From Paenibacillus sp. XY044 (GTDB lineage: Bacteria; Bacillota; Bacilli; Paenibacillales; Paenibacillaceae), in the NCBI RefSeq assembly GCF_002257645.1, contig NZ_NQMO01000001.1, positions 1,536,065 to 1,600,064 of the forward strand: a stretch of DNA of 64,000 nt, written 5' to 3'. Made by a program: the position numbers and the translations under genes. The notes beneath the pieces are model-generated. The model was given only the letters and a program-made list of their open reading frames with translations, ran no database searches and had not been told where the DNA came from. Shown here piece after piece: positions 17,089 to 25,600 of the stretch; the first letter of the stretch is position 1, and each line of letters starts with the position of its first letter.

Positions 17089-17140
17089 AAGTCACCTCGA
17101 TTTACAGCAACTCGTCGAAAGCATGAATGCTAATCCCAAT

Positions 17141-17180
17141 GTACCACGAATAGTGCGAAGGTACCACGATTAGTACGAAA
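17141..17180 (-). promoter_or_regulatory. Tandem 20-bp direct repeats upstream of the kinase gene
   Basis: GTACCACGAATAGTGCGAAG (17141-17160) is followed directly by GTACCACGATTAGTACGAAA (17161-17180), 17 of 20 positions identical. A 20-bp period places both copies on one helix face, the usual arrangement for AraC-family regulators. They sit between the kinase start and the terminator of the permease operon, so they are a candidate site for the YesN-type regulator. Confidence 0.6.
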
Positions 17181-17197
17181 CTTCATAGATGGGAAGG

Positions 17198-17234
17198 AAA
17201 AAGCATCCCTTAAGAGAGTCTCATTAAGGGATGC
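17198..17234 (-). terminator. Intrinsic terminator of the minus-strand permease operon
   Basis: GCATCCCTTAA (17203-17213) and TTAAGGGATGC (17224-17234) pair perfectly over 11 bp; on the minus strand the stem is followed by TTTTT. It separates the transport operon from the two-component genes. Confidence 0.93.
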
Positions 17235-17247
17235 AATACCATTCTTC

Positions 17248-18744
17248 TTACTTGAAGTAATTATCGATTTGCTCTTGAGCCGCTTTCATAATCGTATCCA
17301 TGCCGGCCGATTTGAGTTCAGCCGTAATCTTCGGCACCATTTTCTCCGGATCGGATGCGCCGGTAATGAGTTCATATTTGTATTTGTCCCATACGGCTTG
17401 GCAGTTCGCCACTTCGGTCTGCAGATTGCTGATGTCGAGCGCGAAGCCAAGGATCGTGGAGGAGGAGGCTGCCTCGTTCAACTTTTTAACTTGTTCCCAT
17501 TGATCTTCAGGAGCGCCTTTCGTAACCGCCAGATTAAAGAACGTGCCTTGAGTGTAAGCAGCCAGCGGCCAAGTATCGGTTGTACGCTCGATCACCTTTT
17601 CGCCGTCGACGTTCTTGTAGTCCACATCCAGCTCGCCGAATGCCAGCATGTTGCGCAGCTTCGGATCGGTGTTGACCAATTCAAGGTATTTCAATGCTTC
17701 CTTCTTATATTTCGAGTTAGCCGAAATCGCGTTCAGAGATCCTTGAATTGTACTGGTGGTATAGATCGGTCCATAATGCTGAACCATGTCGTATTTCTGG
17801 ACGTTATCATTGATTTGCCAGCTGATCTCTGCACCAGGGAAGGCTTGTGCCGCAAAGAACGGTCTGCCTTTGTCAGCCTCGGTCTTCGTCGGAGCATCCG
17901 GATTGATGATGCCGTCTTGATACCATTGATGCAGCAGCTTCAGATTAGCCATGATGTCAGGTTGCTCCAGTACGGATACGACCTTGCGCGATGCATCGTC
18001 CGCTTTCACGCCGACCGGAGGGAAGCCGAGTGTTAGATCGTCATAATCGTTAAAGAATCCGTTCAAGCCTTCGCCTTGGGTCATCGGCAGCGGGTAGAAG
18101 CTTTTGCCCTCGCCGGCTTTCATATCGTGAAGCGGCTTATCCAGATCCTGCAGCGTCTTGATGTTGATGATGTCGATATTGTACTTCTGCACATATTTGT
18201 CATCGAATACCCAGTACTGTGTCAGCGCGGAATCCTTATAGGTCGGAACGGAGTAATACTTTCCGCCGATTTTGGTGCCATTCCACACGTTTTCAGGAAT
18301 CAGCTTGTACAGGTCAGGCGTTTCGCTTTGAACCAGATCGGTAATATCGGCAAAAGCGCCCATCGCAACCTGCTTGCTGTACTTCCCGCTGTTCGTGAAC
18401 ATGATGTCAAATGGTTCGCCGGTATTGACGATCGTGTTCATCTTCGTGTCCCATTCGCCCCAGCTGGCTACCTTGATGTCCACTTTTACGCCGATTTTCT
18501 CGGCCGTGTAAGCATTCATTGCATCAACCGCTTTGCTGAAGTTGCTTGGCATTTGACCGCCGATCGTCCACCAGACCAATGTTGGAACATCCTTGCTGGT
18601 TGTCGACGTTTCCTTCGATGGCTCCGTGTTTGTCTGCGATTCATCGGTTGTAGACGCAGGCTTTGAGCCGCCGCAGGCCGCCAGAGCTGTGGCCAGAAGG
18701 GTCAGCAAACAGAGCGTAGAGATGAACCTGAAAGATCTTTTCAT
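17248..18744 (-). CDS. Extracellular solute-binding lipoprotein (LplA/YtcQ-like)
   Basis: The 498-residue protein has a lipoprotein signal (lipobox LAAC, Cys about 24) followed by a Ser/Thr/Glu-rich linker. The mature domain starts PTLVWWTIGGQMPSNF and has the same layout as the protein at 13053, including the C-terminal region with LGFALDISNLQ. It is the ligand receptor for the two permeases encoded just upstream. Such systems import oligosaccharides or uronides with a shared MsmX-type ATPase, and no ATPase gene lies here. The ligand cannot be read from sequence. Confidence 0.92.
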   Translation of the reverse strand: MKRSFRFISTLCLLTLLATALAACGGSKPASTTDESQTNTEPSKETSTTSKDVPTLVWWTIGGQMPSNFSKAVDAMNAYTAEKIGVKVDIKVASWGEWDTKMNTIVNTGEPFDIMFTNSGKYSKQVAMGAFADITDLVQSETPDLYKLIPENVWNGTKIGGKYYSVPTYKDSALTQYWVFDDKYVQKYNIDIINIKTLQDLDKPLHDMKAGEGKSFYPLPMTQGEGLNGFFNDYDDLTLGFPPVGVKADDASRKVVSVLEQPDIMANLKLLHQWYQDGIINPDAPTKTEADKGRPFFAAQAFPGAEISWQINDNVQKYDMVQHYGPIYTTSTIQGSLNAISANSKYKKEALKYLELVNTDPKLRNMLAFGELDVDYKNVDGEKVIERTTDTWPLAAYTQGTFFNLAVTKGAPEDQWEQVKKLNEAASSSTILGFALDISNLQTEVANCQAVWDKYKYELITGASDPEKMVPKITAELKSAGMDTIMKAAQEQIDNYFK

Positions 18745-18825
18745 TCCAAATCCCCCTTATAGATGTTGAATCACCGTGATTACAGTGATTTATCATAAAC
18801 CAAGATGTCTTGGCTTATTTCGTCA

Positions 18826-19755
18826 TTATCCTTTGACAGCGCCGACCGTGAGCCCGGAAATAAAATACTTTTGGAATAACGGATAGGCGCACGCTACAGG
18901 CAAAACGATGAGAATCGCTACAGCCATCCGCGCGGATTCCTTCGGCATCGTCGCAACAAGTACGGCATAGCTGACGCCCATGCTTGCGGCATTCTTTGCC
19001 AGTGCATCCACATTGCTCATCAGGCTGTTGAGCAAAGCCTGCAGCGAGTATAGGTTCTGGTTGTCGATGTACAGCATCGATTGAAACCAGTCGTTCCAGT
19101 AAGCGAAGCAGAGAAACAAACCAATCGTCGCGATCACAGGCAGCGAGATCGGGAGGACGATGGAGAAGAAGATTCGCAGCTGGCTCGCGCCATCGATTTC
19201 CGCCGATTCGATGAGCCCGTCGGGAATCGTGCTTTTGAAAAACGTTTTACAGATGATCACGTTAAACGATGAGACGGCCAGCGGCAGAATCAGGGCCCAG
19301 AAATTGTCTTTCAGACCCAATAAATTCGTGTTGATAAAGTAGCTGGACACCAAACCGCCGTTGAACACCATCGGAATGAATACGATCCAGGTCAGAAAAC
19401 CCTTCAGCTTGTAATTGGGACGGGAGATTACGTATCCCATGGAAGCGGTCAGCAGGACGCCGAGCACGGTCCCAACCGCTGTGACGAGGACTGAAACACC
19501 AAGCGCCCTCAAGATCGTCGTTCCCTGCTTGGCGATATAGGCGTACGCATCACCCGACAGAACTGTCGGCAGCAGGTGATATCCCGTCTCACGGATCGAG
19601 TTTTCGCTGGAAAATGAGATGGACAGAACCACAACGACCGGGATGACACAGATCAGCGCCAAGACGATAAAAATCAGATGGAAAATGACGTCGACGACTC
19701 TGTGGGTACGATTAAATTTCTCTAGGCCCGTTTCATAAGCCGTTCGTGTTGACAT
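18826..19755 (-). CDS. ABC sugar permease, YtcP/LplC type
   Basis: The 309-residue protein has six predicted membrane helices and the cytoplasmic EAA loop (ESAEIDGASQLRIFFSIVLP) that docks the ATPase. The end, PLFQKYFISGLTVGAVKG, is the typical C terminus of CarB/MalG-like permeases. It pairs with the permease at 19769, whose stop lies 13 bases before this start, and forms the pore with it. Confidence 0.93.
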   Translation of the reverse strand: MSTRTAYETGLEKFNRTHRVVDVIFHLIFIVLALICVIPVVVVLSISFSSENSIRETGYHLLPTVLSGDAYAYIAKQGTTILRALGVSVLVTAVGTVLGVLLTASMGYVISRPNYKLKGFLTWIVFIPMVFNGGLVSSYFINTNLLGLKDNFWALILPLAVSSFNVIICKTFFKSTIPDGLIESAEIDGASQLRIFFSIVLPISLPVIATIGLFLCFAYWNDWFQSMLYIDNQNLYSLQALLNSLMSNVDALAKNAASMGVSYAVLVATMPKESARMAVAILIVLPVACAYPLFQKYFISGLTVGAVKG

Positions 19756-19768
19756 CGTCCCTACCTCC

Positions 19769-20725
19769 TTACATCATTGCGCTTTCCGGATCGATTTTGC
19801 GGACGATCCAGTTAGCGATCAGAATTGTGACGCAGCCCAGTACGGACTGCACGAATGCGGCAGCGGAGGCCATCCCGACGGTAGCGGTTTTCAGCTGCTT
19901 ATACACCATGACATCGATGGTCGTGGACACGTTGAACAAGGAATTGGAGTCCCGCGTGACCTGATAGAACAAGCCGAAATCGGTGTAGAAAATGCGGCCG
20001 ACCGCCAATATGAACATCATCACGATGACCAGCTTCAGCATCGGCAGCGTAATAAATCTCGTCTGCTGCCAGATCGATGCGCCATCGATGACCGCGGCTT
20101 CGTAATAGGTGCTGTCAATGCTCGTGATGGTCGCCAAATAAATGATCATTCCGTAGCCAAGGCCTTTCCAGACGTTTAAGAGAATCAGGAAGAGGGGCCA
20201 GTATTTCGGTTCCATGTACCAGTTGATCGGGTCGCTGCCCATACTGACGAGCATTTGGTTGACGATCCCCTTGTCGAAACTTAGGAAAGCCCAGCCTACG
20301 GCAGATACGACAACCCAAGATAGAAAATAGGGCAGAAACATCATCGTTTGATAGATTTTGCTTGCCTTCCGGCTGTGGAGCAGTCCTACCATAATGGCAA
20401 ATAGAACAGGGAGGACGATGCCAAGAATGATAAAGATCAGGTTGTATCCAATCGTGTTGCGGATAATGATCCAAGCGTCGTTCGATTTAAACAGGAACTC
20501 GAAGTTTTTGAAGCCGATCCATGGGCTGTTAAACACATTGCTCAGGAACCCGCCGCTAATTCTAAAATTTTTGAAGGCGATAATGATCCCGAACATTGGC
20601 AGGAAGCAAAACAGTATATACCAAATGGTCGTGGGCAAAGCGAGAAGGGTAAGTTCCGTATCCTGCTTATGCCAACGGGATCGTAAGCGCTTACGTTTAT
20701 GGCTTTGTTCGGCTTTTAAACTCAT
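19769..20725 (-). CDS. ABC sugar permease, LplB type
   Basis: The 318-residue protein has a basic N terminus (KRKRLRSRWHK), six membrane helices and an EAA loop (YEAAVIDGASIWQQTRFITLP). It ends WIVRKIDPESAMM. It is first in the transport operon. ATG 20725 lies 8 bases after AAGGAG; a GTG three codons upstream overlaps that site and was not chosen. A cre-like palindrome lies within its first codons, so catabolite control is possible. Confidence 0.93.
   Translation of the reverse strand: MSLKAEQSHKRKRLRSRWHKQDTELTLLALPTTIWYILFCFLPMFGIIIAFKNFRISGGFLSNVFNSPWIGFKNFEFLFKSNDAWIIIRNTIGYNLIFIILGIVLPVLFAIMVGLLHSRKASKIYQTMMFLPYFLSWVVVSAVGWAFLSFDKGIVNQMLVSMGSDPINWYMEPKYWPLFLILLNVWKGLGYGMIIYLATITSIDSTYYEAAVIDGASIWQQTRFITLPMLKLVIVMMFILAVGRIFYTDFGLFYQVTRDSNSLFNVSTTIDVMVYKQLKTATVGMASAAAFVQSVLGCVTILIANWIVRKIDPESAMM
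20682..20695. promoter_or_regulatory. cre-like palindrome inside the LplB-type permease gene
   Basis: CGTAAGCGCTTACG is a perfect 14-bp palindrome matching the CcpA cre consensus at 12 of 14 positions (the two end bases differ). It lies in the region encoding KRKRLR, about 30-45 bases after the start codon, where a roadblock would repress the operon. Confidence 0.4.
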
Positions 20726-20770
20726 GTTAGTCACTCCTTCCGGTGGTTTCTCTATTGCAGCTTGCGCTTG

Positions 20771-20839
20771 GTAAATTCATTGTATAAAAGGAAGATTCCA
20801 TGCTTCCAGATAACAAACTTGATACTATAGTCAACAAAC
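20771..20839 (-). promoter_or_regulatory. Candidate activator-dependent promoter of the permease operon
   Basis: On the minus strand TACAAT (-10 candidate, 20784-20779) lies in the 14-base sequence TACAATGAATTTAC that recurs before the other transporter operon at 38678. No -35 box is visible 17 bases upstream. Two GTTTGTT copies (plus-strand AACAAAC at 20812-20818 and 20833-20839) are exactly 21 bp apart, as expected for an AraC-type activator. Confidence 0.45.
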
Positions 20840-20874
20840 GTTAGGTGAGCGTGAATTTTTGGCGAGATAAACGC

Positions 20875-20912
20875 ATAAAGGCACCCGGTTCCCTGGAGCC
20901 GGATGCCTTTAT
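20875..20912 (-). terminator. Terminator after the alpha/beta hydrolase gene
   Basis: ATAAAGGCA (20875-20883) pairs with TGCCTTTAT (20904-20912), extended by CCGG/CCGG inside after one mismatch. It works best as a terminator of the minus-strand hydrolase gene. Confidence 0.7.
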
Positions 20913-20984
20913 TTAAATGATGAGCAACGTATATTGGGAGGATAATCGATTGGATCATCTTGAAAAGCGTAAGCGGAAAATCTC

Positions 20985-21863
20985 CTAATCATCCCTCAGT
21001 CTAGACACGAGCCAAGGCTTGATGACCGGAAGCACCGTCTCCGGCTGCATGGCTTTGGTATGGTCCATTCCGTCTCCGGATAGGATGCGAACATCCCATT
21101 CCATCTCTTCCAAAGCTAGTTGGTTTCGCTGCAGAATACCGGCAATGTCCACGGTTACGCCACCGAAGCTTTCCCCGTACACGATCGTATCTTTCTCTCC
21201 GGCAAAAGCCAACTTTGGAACAGACGGATTCAGGTTGACGGACCGGTCATCAAATTCCATCAGATGCTGATACATCGTCATAAATTGTTTAGTTTGATTC
21301 GTGTCGATCTTGACCTGCACTTGATCCCAATCGACCTGTTCCGGAATGAGCGGTTCCTGCCGTTCTTCCCATGCGGGACCATCCTGATTGACCACAGCCT
21401 GTTCGTAAGTACTGCGGGTCACCACCATCATTTCTTTGTAGGGCCCGTCCAATGGGGGAAATCCGCCCATAATCAAGCTGTCCAGCCGATCCGTACGGAT
21501 GGCCAGCTGCAGCCCGACCAGCGCCAGCCAGGAGTATCCATAATAGCTAAAACGGCGGACTTTCATTTCATCAGCGATGAACAGCAGTTCTTCTACAATT
21601 TGGTCTGGAGTAAGATGGTCCGGATTCGGATGATTCATGCGATGACCCTCATAGTCAAAGTACAAGACTTGAAACGTATCGGCGAGGCCCTCAATGAAAT
21701 GCTTTCCGGATTCAGGATCGACACCCCATAGCTTCAAGTTTTCAGCATCTTGGCCATACATGGATTCCTTGGCGACAGGCAGCATGATCGTTTTACTTCC
21801 GGCCGGTCCCGCCAATCCGACTTTGATTTCGGACGAATCTTTGAGCCTGATGACTTGTTCCAT
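20985..21863 (-). CDS. Alpha/beta hydrolase
   Basis: The 292-residue protein has the order of an alpha/beta hydrolase: LYFDYEGH after strand 4, nucleophile elbow YGYSWLALVG (GxSxx with the catalytic Ser), an acidic residue after KLAFAGEKD, and a C-terminal GDGMDH with the likely catalytic His. The closest general type is a thioesterase/carboxylesterase acting on small esters. The start is ATG 21863, after GGGGAGTG; an upstream in-frame start exists at 21905 without a ribosome site. It stands alone between the transport operon and a 204-base gap without a gene. Confidence 0.75.
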   Translation of the reverse strand: MEQVIRLKDSSEIKVGLAGPAGSKTIMLPVAKESMYGQDAENLKLWGVDPESGKHFIEGLADTFQVLYFDYEGHRMNHPNPDHLTPDQIVEELLFIADEMKVRRFSYYGYSWLALVGLQLAIRTDRLDSLIMGGFPPLDGPYKEMMVVTRSTYEQAVVNQDGPAWEERQEPLIPEQVDWDQVQVKIDTNQTKQFMTMYQHLMEFDDRSVNLNPSVPKLAFAGEKDTIVYGESFGGVTVDIAGILQRNQLALEEMEWDVRILSGDGMDHTKAMQPETVLPVIKPWLVSRLRDD

Positions 21864-22067
21864 AATCTTCACTCCCCAATGGTTTATACAGTCATCATAT
21901 AACATTCATGCAATCTTTCGGTTTCGCGGGTTTACTTCCCTGATATACTGGAATATCTTATGCACACATATTGTTGTAGCACTTGAGGGTTAAACTTTAA
22001 ACAATTGGCTCAGCCAGGGAATAATATTCATCGATACAAATGCCAATGGATTTAACTTAAGCACAAC

Positions 22068-23486
22068 TCAAGTCAACATCCACGATTCCGTAAACTGCTG
22101 GATTCTACGCAGCCCTTCAGACATTTCTCTCTCCGTCAGATTTCCGTATCCCAGCACCACCTTGCCGGGGGAGCGGCCTTTTAAAGCCGCGTAATCTTCG
22201 AAGGAAGAGAGGCGGACGCCGAACGCTTCGAGCTTGTGCCAGTCCATCGGACCGTAAGCATCTTGCCGAAAATGGAGCTGGACATGCATCCCGGCTTCAT
22301 CTCCCAGCAGTTCAACACGGTCGCCGAATAAGCGGCGGCATTGTTCCGCTATATAGACGCGCTTACGCTTGTATACCGCTCTCATTTTATGAATATGCCT
22401 GTCAAAATGCCCATCCACAATAAAACGTGCAAGCGCCGACTGTATGATGCCGGATGTCGTCAGATTCAGTTCCGTTTTGGTGCGAACGACCGGCTCGATC
22501 AGGTCCGGTGGAACAACGAGGAAGCCGATCCGCAGGGCGGGCGACAGTGTCTTGCTATATGTGCCTGCATAGATGACCCTGTTAGGGGAAAGAAGCTGCA
22601 GCGGTGGAACCGGCCCGCCTTTATGCCGGAATTCGCTGTCGTAGTCATCCTCAATGATATAGTGCCCGGTCTTATCAGCTATTGCGACGGCCAACTGCCT
22701 CCGTTGAATCGAGAGAATGCTGCCTGTCGGGTATTGGTGGGAGGGCGTTAGCACGATCATTCCGGCAGGTGCATCATGCTGGATCCGGTGGATTTGCATG
22801 CCTTGGTGATCGACCTCGACCGGGTGAATGTCATAATGTAATTTCCGAAAAATATCACCGGCAAACCCAATCGTCGGCTCTTCGACATAAACGGTGCGAA
22901 AACGATCCGATAGGGTGGAGGCCAGCAGCAGCATTCCTTCAGAGGTGCCCGACGTAATGACAATTTGATCCATGCTGCACGTCATGCCTTTTACTCGGTA
23001 TAAATAACCGGCAATGGCTTCCCGCAGTGTCGGCAGTCCTTGAATATCGCCATACGAAAATACGTCTTCCCCCGCCGAATCGGTAATATCCCTAACGTAC
23101 TTGCTCCAAAGCCTTCGAGGAAATTGAGACAGATCGGGCAGTCCTCCGTCAAAGTCTATTAGCTTCGTATTCTTAGAAACAGCCTCGGCTCGTGCCGACT
23201 GTACCGGGAAAGTCGTAGGAGTGATTTTCAAAGCAGTGCGGGCTTCGATGCCTTCGGCGACAAACGTTCCGGAGCCGGCTCTGGACGTCAAATACCCTTC
23301 GGCGGTCAACTGCTCGTACACTTCGATCACGATGTTACGCGCGATCCCAAGGTCCATGGCGGCCCGACGAGTAGGTGGCAACCGAAGACCGGGTGCGAGC
23401 GCTCCGTTCTCAATTTCCTGGCGTAAGTAGCCGCATAACTGCTTGGTGACAGAACCTGCACCTGCCATTGCTCTAAATCCGAACAT
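22068..23486 (-). CDS. MocR-family regulator (GntR HTH + aminotransferase-like domain)
   Basis: The 472-residue protein joins a GntR winged helix (~residues 8-78, PTRRAAMDLGIARNIVIEVY) to a fold-type I PLP domain. The PLP lysine is about residue 312 in TYSKTLSPALRIG, and DDYDSEFRH contains the aspartate that contacts the pyridine nitrogen. Proteins of this kind (GabR, PdxR, TauR) sense PLP or a PLP-amine adduct. It is divergent from the aldo/keto reductase at 23600, the likely target. The 113-base intergenic region holds two 10-bp direct repeats. AAAGGAG precedes ATG 23486. Confidence 0.93.
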   Translation of the reverse strand: MFGFRAMAGAGSVTKQLCGYLRQEIENGALAPGLRLPPTRRAAMDLGIARNIVIEVYEQLTAEGYLTSRAGSGTFVAEGIEARTALKITPTTFPVQSARAEAVSKNTKLIDFDGGLPDLSQFPRRLWSKYVRDITDSAGEDVFSYGDIQGLPTLREAIAGYLYRVKGMTCSMDQIVITSGTSEGMLLLASTLSDRFRTVYVEEPTIGFAGDIFRKLHYDIHPVEVDHQGMQIHRIQHDAPAGMIVLTPSHQYPTGSILSIQRRQLAVAIADKTGHYIIEDDYDSEFRHKGGPVPPLQLLSPNRVIYAGTYSKTLSPALRIGFLVVPPDLIEPVVRTKTELNLTTSGIIQSALARFIVDGHFDRHIHKMRAVYKRKRVYIAEQCRRLFGDRVELLGDEAGMHVQLHFRQDAYGPMDWHKLEAFGVRLSSFEDYAALKGRSPGKVVLGYGNLTEREMSEGLRRIQQFTESWMLT

Positions 23487-23504
23487 AGGGTTATCTCCTT
23501 TAAA

Positions 23505-23565
23505 TTGGTTCTTAGATAAACGCTCCTTTTGGTTCTTATGTTGACCAATTACCTTTTATTATACT
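23505..23565. promoter_or_regulatory. Direct repeats and -10 box between MocR gene and aldo/keto reductase
   Basis: TTGGTTCTTA occurs at 23505-23514 and again at 23529-23538, 24 bp apart. TATACT at 23560-23565 is a -10 candidate for the plus-strand gene, and the same sequence read on the other strand gives TATAAT for the regulator. MocR proteins bind direct repeats, so this is a plausible operator. Confidence 0.5.
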
Positions 23566-23599
23566 GAAGCTGAAGAACAGGCACAAAGGAGATGAAGGA

Positions 23600-24598
23600 A
23601 TGTTCAAACGAACATTGGGAAGATCAGGGATCGAGGTCAGCGCGCTTGGCATCGGAGGCTGGGCGATTGGGGGGCCGTGGTTTGACGAGGAATCGGGCAA
23701 GCCGTATGGATGGGGCGAAGTGGACGACTATGAATCCATTGACGCGATCCACTCTGCGCTCGACAGCGGCATCCAGTTTATCGACACCTCCGATAATTAC
23801 GGAGCAGGGCATAGCGAGCGCGTGATCGGACAAGCGCTGAAAGGGCGCAGGGATAAGGTCGTGTTAGCAACGAAGTTCGGGTATGTCACAAACGAAGAAA
23901 CCAAATTGGCGTCGGGATCAAATGCAAGCCGCGCCTACATCAAGACGGCTTGCGAAGCTTCACTGCGCAGGCTAGGCACAGATTATATCGATCTTTATCA
24001 ATTTCACCTGGGCGATTACCCAGTACACTTGGCACAAGAGGTCATCGATGTGCTTGAGGAATTGGTAACGGAGGGAAAAATTCGCTTTTTCGGCTGGTCT
24101 ACCGATACGACGGATCGAGCCGAGCTCTTTGCGCAGAGCAAACACTGCACGGCGATTCAGCATGATTTCAACGTTTTTATCGACAACGCAGCGATGCTGG
24201 ACGTTTGCGAACGCAACCGGTTAGCCAGTGTTAACCGTAGTCCGCTTGCAATGGGTCTGTTGACCGGGAAATACTCAGAAGCGATCCATGTGCGGGATTC
24301 GAAGGATATCCGGCTCCGCAATGACTTGGATTGGCTCATGTATTTTAAAGATGGGGTGCCTTCGCCTAAACTGACCGGGCAATTGCGTTCAATCCGCGAG
24401 GTATTAACCTCAGGAGGACGGTCGCTCGCCCAAGGCGCCCTTGCCTGGATATGGGCTAGAAGTGACGTAACGATTCCAATTCCGGGCTTTCGTACCGTCA
24501 AACAAGTGACGGAAAATGCAAAAGCGATGGATTTTGGCCCGTTAACGGATGTCGAGATGAGGCAGATCGCTGAGCTTCTCGTTGTGGAAGAAGCATGA
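23600..24598 (+). CDS. Aldo/keto reductase
   Basis: The 332-residue protein has the NADPH-dependent AKR tetrad: Asp62 and Tyr67 (DTSDNYG), Lys92 (ATKFGY) and His136 (FHLGDYP). The N terminus KRTLGRSGIEVSALGIGGW and the C-terminal cofactor loop IPIPGFRTVKQV are typical of the YqkF/AKR11-like group. Substrate unknown. It is divergent from a MocR regulator, which may tie its expression to a vitamin B6 or amine signal. ATG 23600 follows AAAGGAGATGAA. Confidence 0.9.
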   Translation: MFKRTLGRSGIEVSALGIGGWAIGGPWFDEESGKPYGWGEVDDYESIDAIHSALDSGIQFIDTSDNYGAGHSERVIGQALKGRRDKVVLATKFGYVTNEETKLASGSNASRAYIKTACEASLRRLGTDYIDLYQFHLGDYPVHLAQEVIDVLEELVTEGKIRFFGWSTDTTDRAELFAQSKHCTAIQHDFNVFIDNAAMLDVCERNRLASVNRSPLAMGLLTGKYSEAIHVRDSKDIRLRNDLDWLMYFKDGVPSPKLTGQLRSIREVLTSGGRSLAQGALAWIWARSDVTIPIPGFRTVKQVTENAKAMDFGPLTDVEMRQIAELLVVEEA

Positions 24599-24641
24599 TT
24601 GACAAAATGGTTAACGTAAAATATATTATGTAAACCAGAAT

Positions 24642-24657
24642 TGATAAATATTTATCA
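24642..24657. repeat. 16-bp perfect palindrome
   Basis: TGATAAATATTTATCA lies just before the terminator of the aldo/keto reductase gene. Its TGATAAA arms reappear, in the opposite order, in the larger palindrome at 24803-24837. Confidence 0.5.
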
Positions 24658-24662
24658 CACTG

Positions 24663-24687
24663 AAGCCACCAGACAGGTGGCTTTTTT
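24663..24687 (+). terminator. Intrinsic terminator after the aldo/keto reductase
   Basis: AAGCCACC (24663-24670) and GGTGGCTT (24676-24683) pair perfectly around AGACA and are followed by a T run. Confidence 0.9.
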
Positions 24688-24774
24688 GTGGTATTTAGGA
24701 ACCGGTCTTCCACATCTTTATCAGAAAACCAAACAAATATCGACATGATTCGGGCCATTCTTGCAAATTAGGGA

Positions 24775-24803
24775 TTGAAACCGTTTTTAGAATGTAATAT
24801 ACT
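24775..24803 (+). promoter_or_regulatory. Sigma-A promoter of the C-S lyase operon
   Basis: TTGAAA (24775-24780) and TATACT (24798-24803) are separated by exactly 17 bases, each 5 of 6 to consensus. Transcription should start near 24809, inside the palindrome that follows. Confidence 0.75.
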
Positions 24804-24837
24804 TTTATCACGATAATAAATTATTATATTGATAAAA
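24803..24837. promoter_or_regulatory. 35-bp near-perfect palindrome over the transcription start
   Basis: Outer arms TTTTATCA (24803-24810) and TGATAAAA (24830-24837) and inner arms ATAATAA/TTATTAT share the same centre at 24820; only two symmetric pairs mismatch. It overlaps the end of the -10 box and the predicted start site, the position of a repressor operator. It could also form a hairpin at the extreme 5' end of the mRNA. Confidence 0.65.
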
Positions 24838-24889
24838 TTCATAACAACACACAACGCATAAGGCTTGAAGGGAAGGAGACAATTCGTAC

Positions 24890-25561
24890 ATGAATGATAA
24901 CCGGCAATTCCTTGAGAAATTTTTCCCGATTGCTTCATTTATCGCGGCTATTATAGGACCCAAGTGCGAAGTCGTTGTCCATGACATCAGCGACCCGGAA
25001 CGATCGATTATTTTTATTGAGAACGGTCACATCAGCGGCCGCAAGGTTGGGGACGCCTCCACGGACTTGGTCTTGAAACTGCTGAAAGCGGAAGCATACC
25101 GGGAAGAACAGTTTATCGCCAACTATAAGGCTTCGGGAAAGATGGGACAAAGCTTCAGATCGTCTACCTTTTTTATCAAAAATGACGATAATGAGCTGGT
25201 TGGACTGATGTGCCTGAACATTGATATCACGCACATGGAGGCTGCTGCCGAATGGATTCAGCATATTTTGCAAGGCGGCTCACTGCTTCCCCCAGCTTCG
25301 ATTGAAGTACCTTCGGAGGATAAACAGTCCAAGGAATATTTGCAGGGCAATGCGGATGATCTACTTACTCATATGATCGCATCCGTAATCAACAAAATAA
25401 AAATACCGGTAGACCGGTTATCCTCGCAAGAGAAAATCGAGCTGGTACGCGAGTTAAACGAGCAGGGCGTATTCTTGCTGAAAGGCGGTGTCTCCCAAGT
25501 CGCCGCTGCATTAGCGATATCCGAGCCTACCGTGTACCGTTATTTGCAAAAGCTTAAGTAA
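24890..25561 (+). CDS. YheO-like PAS + HTH regulator
   Basis: The 223-residue protein has an N-terminal YheO-type PAS-like domain (~residues 8-118: CEVVVHDISDPERSI, TFFIKNDDNELVGLMCLNID). The C-terminal DNA-binding domain resembles HTH_22 (KIELVRELNEQGVFLLKGGV, then VAAALAISEPTVYRYLQK). Relatives include DauR, which controls D-arginine use. It is the first gene of an operon with a C-S lyase, NhaC transporter and RidA, 39 bases before the lyase. It probably senses an amino-acid-like effector and may act at the palindrome in its own promoter. AAGGAG precedes ATG 24890. Confidence 0.9.
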   Translation: MNDNRQFLEKFFPIASFIAAIIGPKCEVVVHDISDPERSIIFIENGHISGRKVGDASTDLVLKLLKAEAYREEQFIANYKASGKMGQSFRSSTFFIKNDDNELVGLMCLNIDITHMEAAAEWIQHILQGGSLLPPASIEVPSEDKQSKEYLQGNADDLLTHMIASVINKIKIPVDRLSSQEKIELVRELNEQGVFLLKGGVSQVAAALAISEPTVYRYLQKLK

Positions 25562-25600
25562 TCAAAACAGGCATACGCAGGATCAAGGGAAGGTGACATC

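Noticed and set aside
17269..18036. A 255-codon frame antisense to the binding-protein gene
   Set aside because: It is a shadow of a strong lipoprotein gene; its product is rich in Arg, His and Cys with no family pattern.
20752..20958. A 68-codon minus-strand frame upstream of the permease operon
   Set aside because: It spans a terminator stem and the candidate promoter, and has no ribosome site or family similarity.
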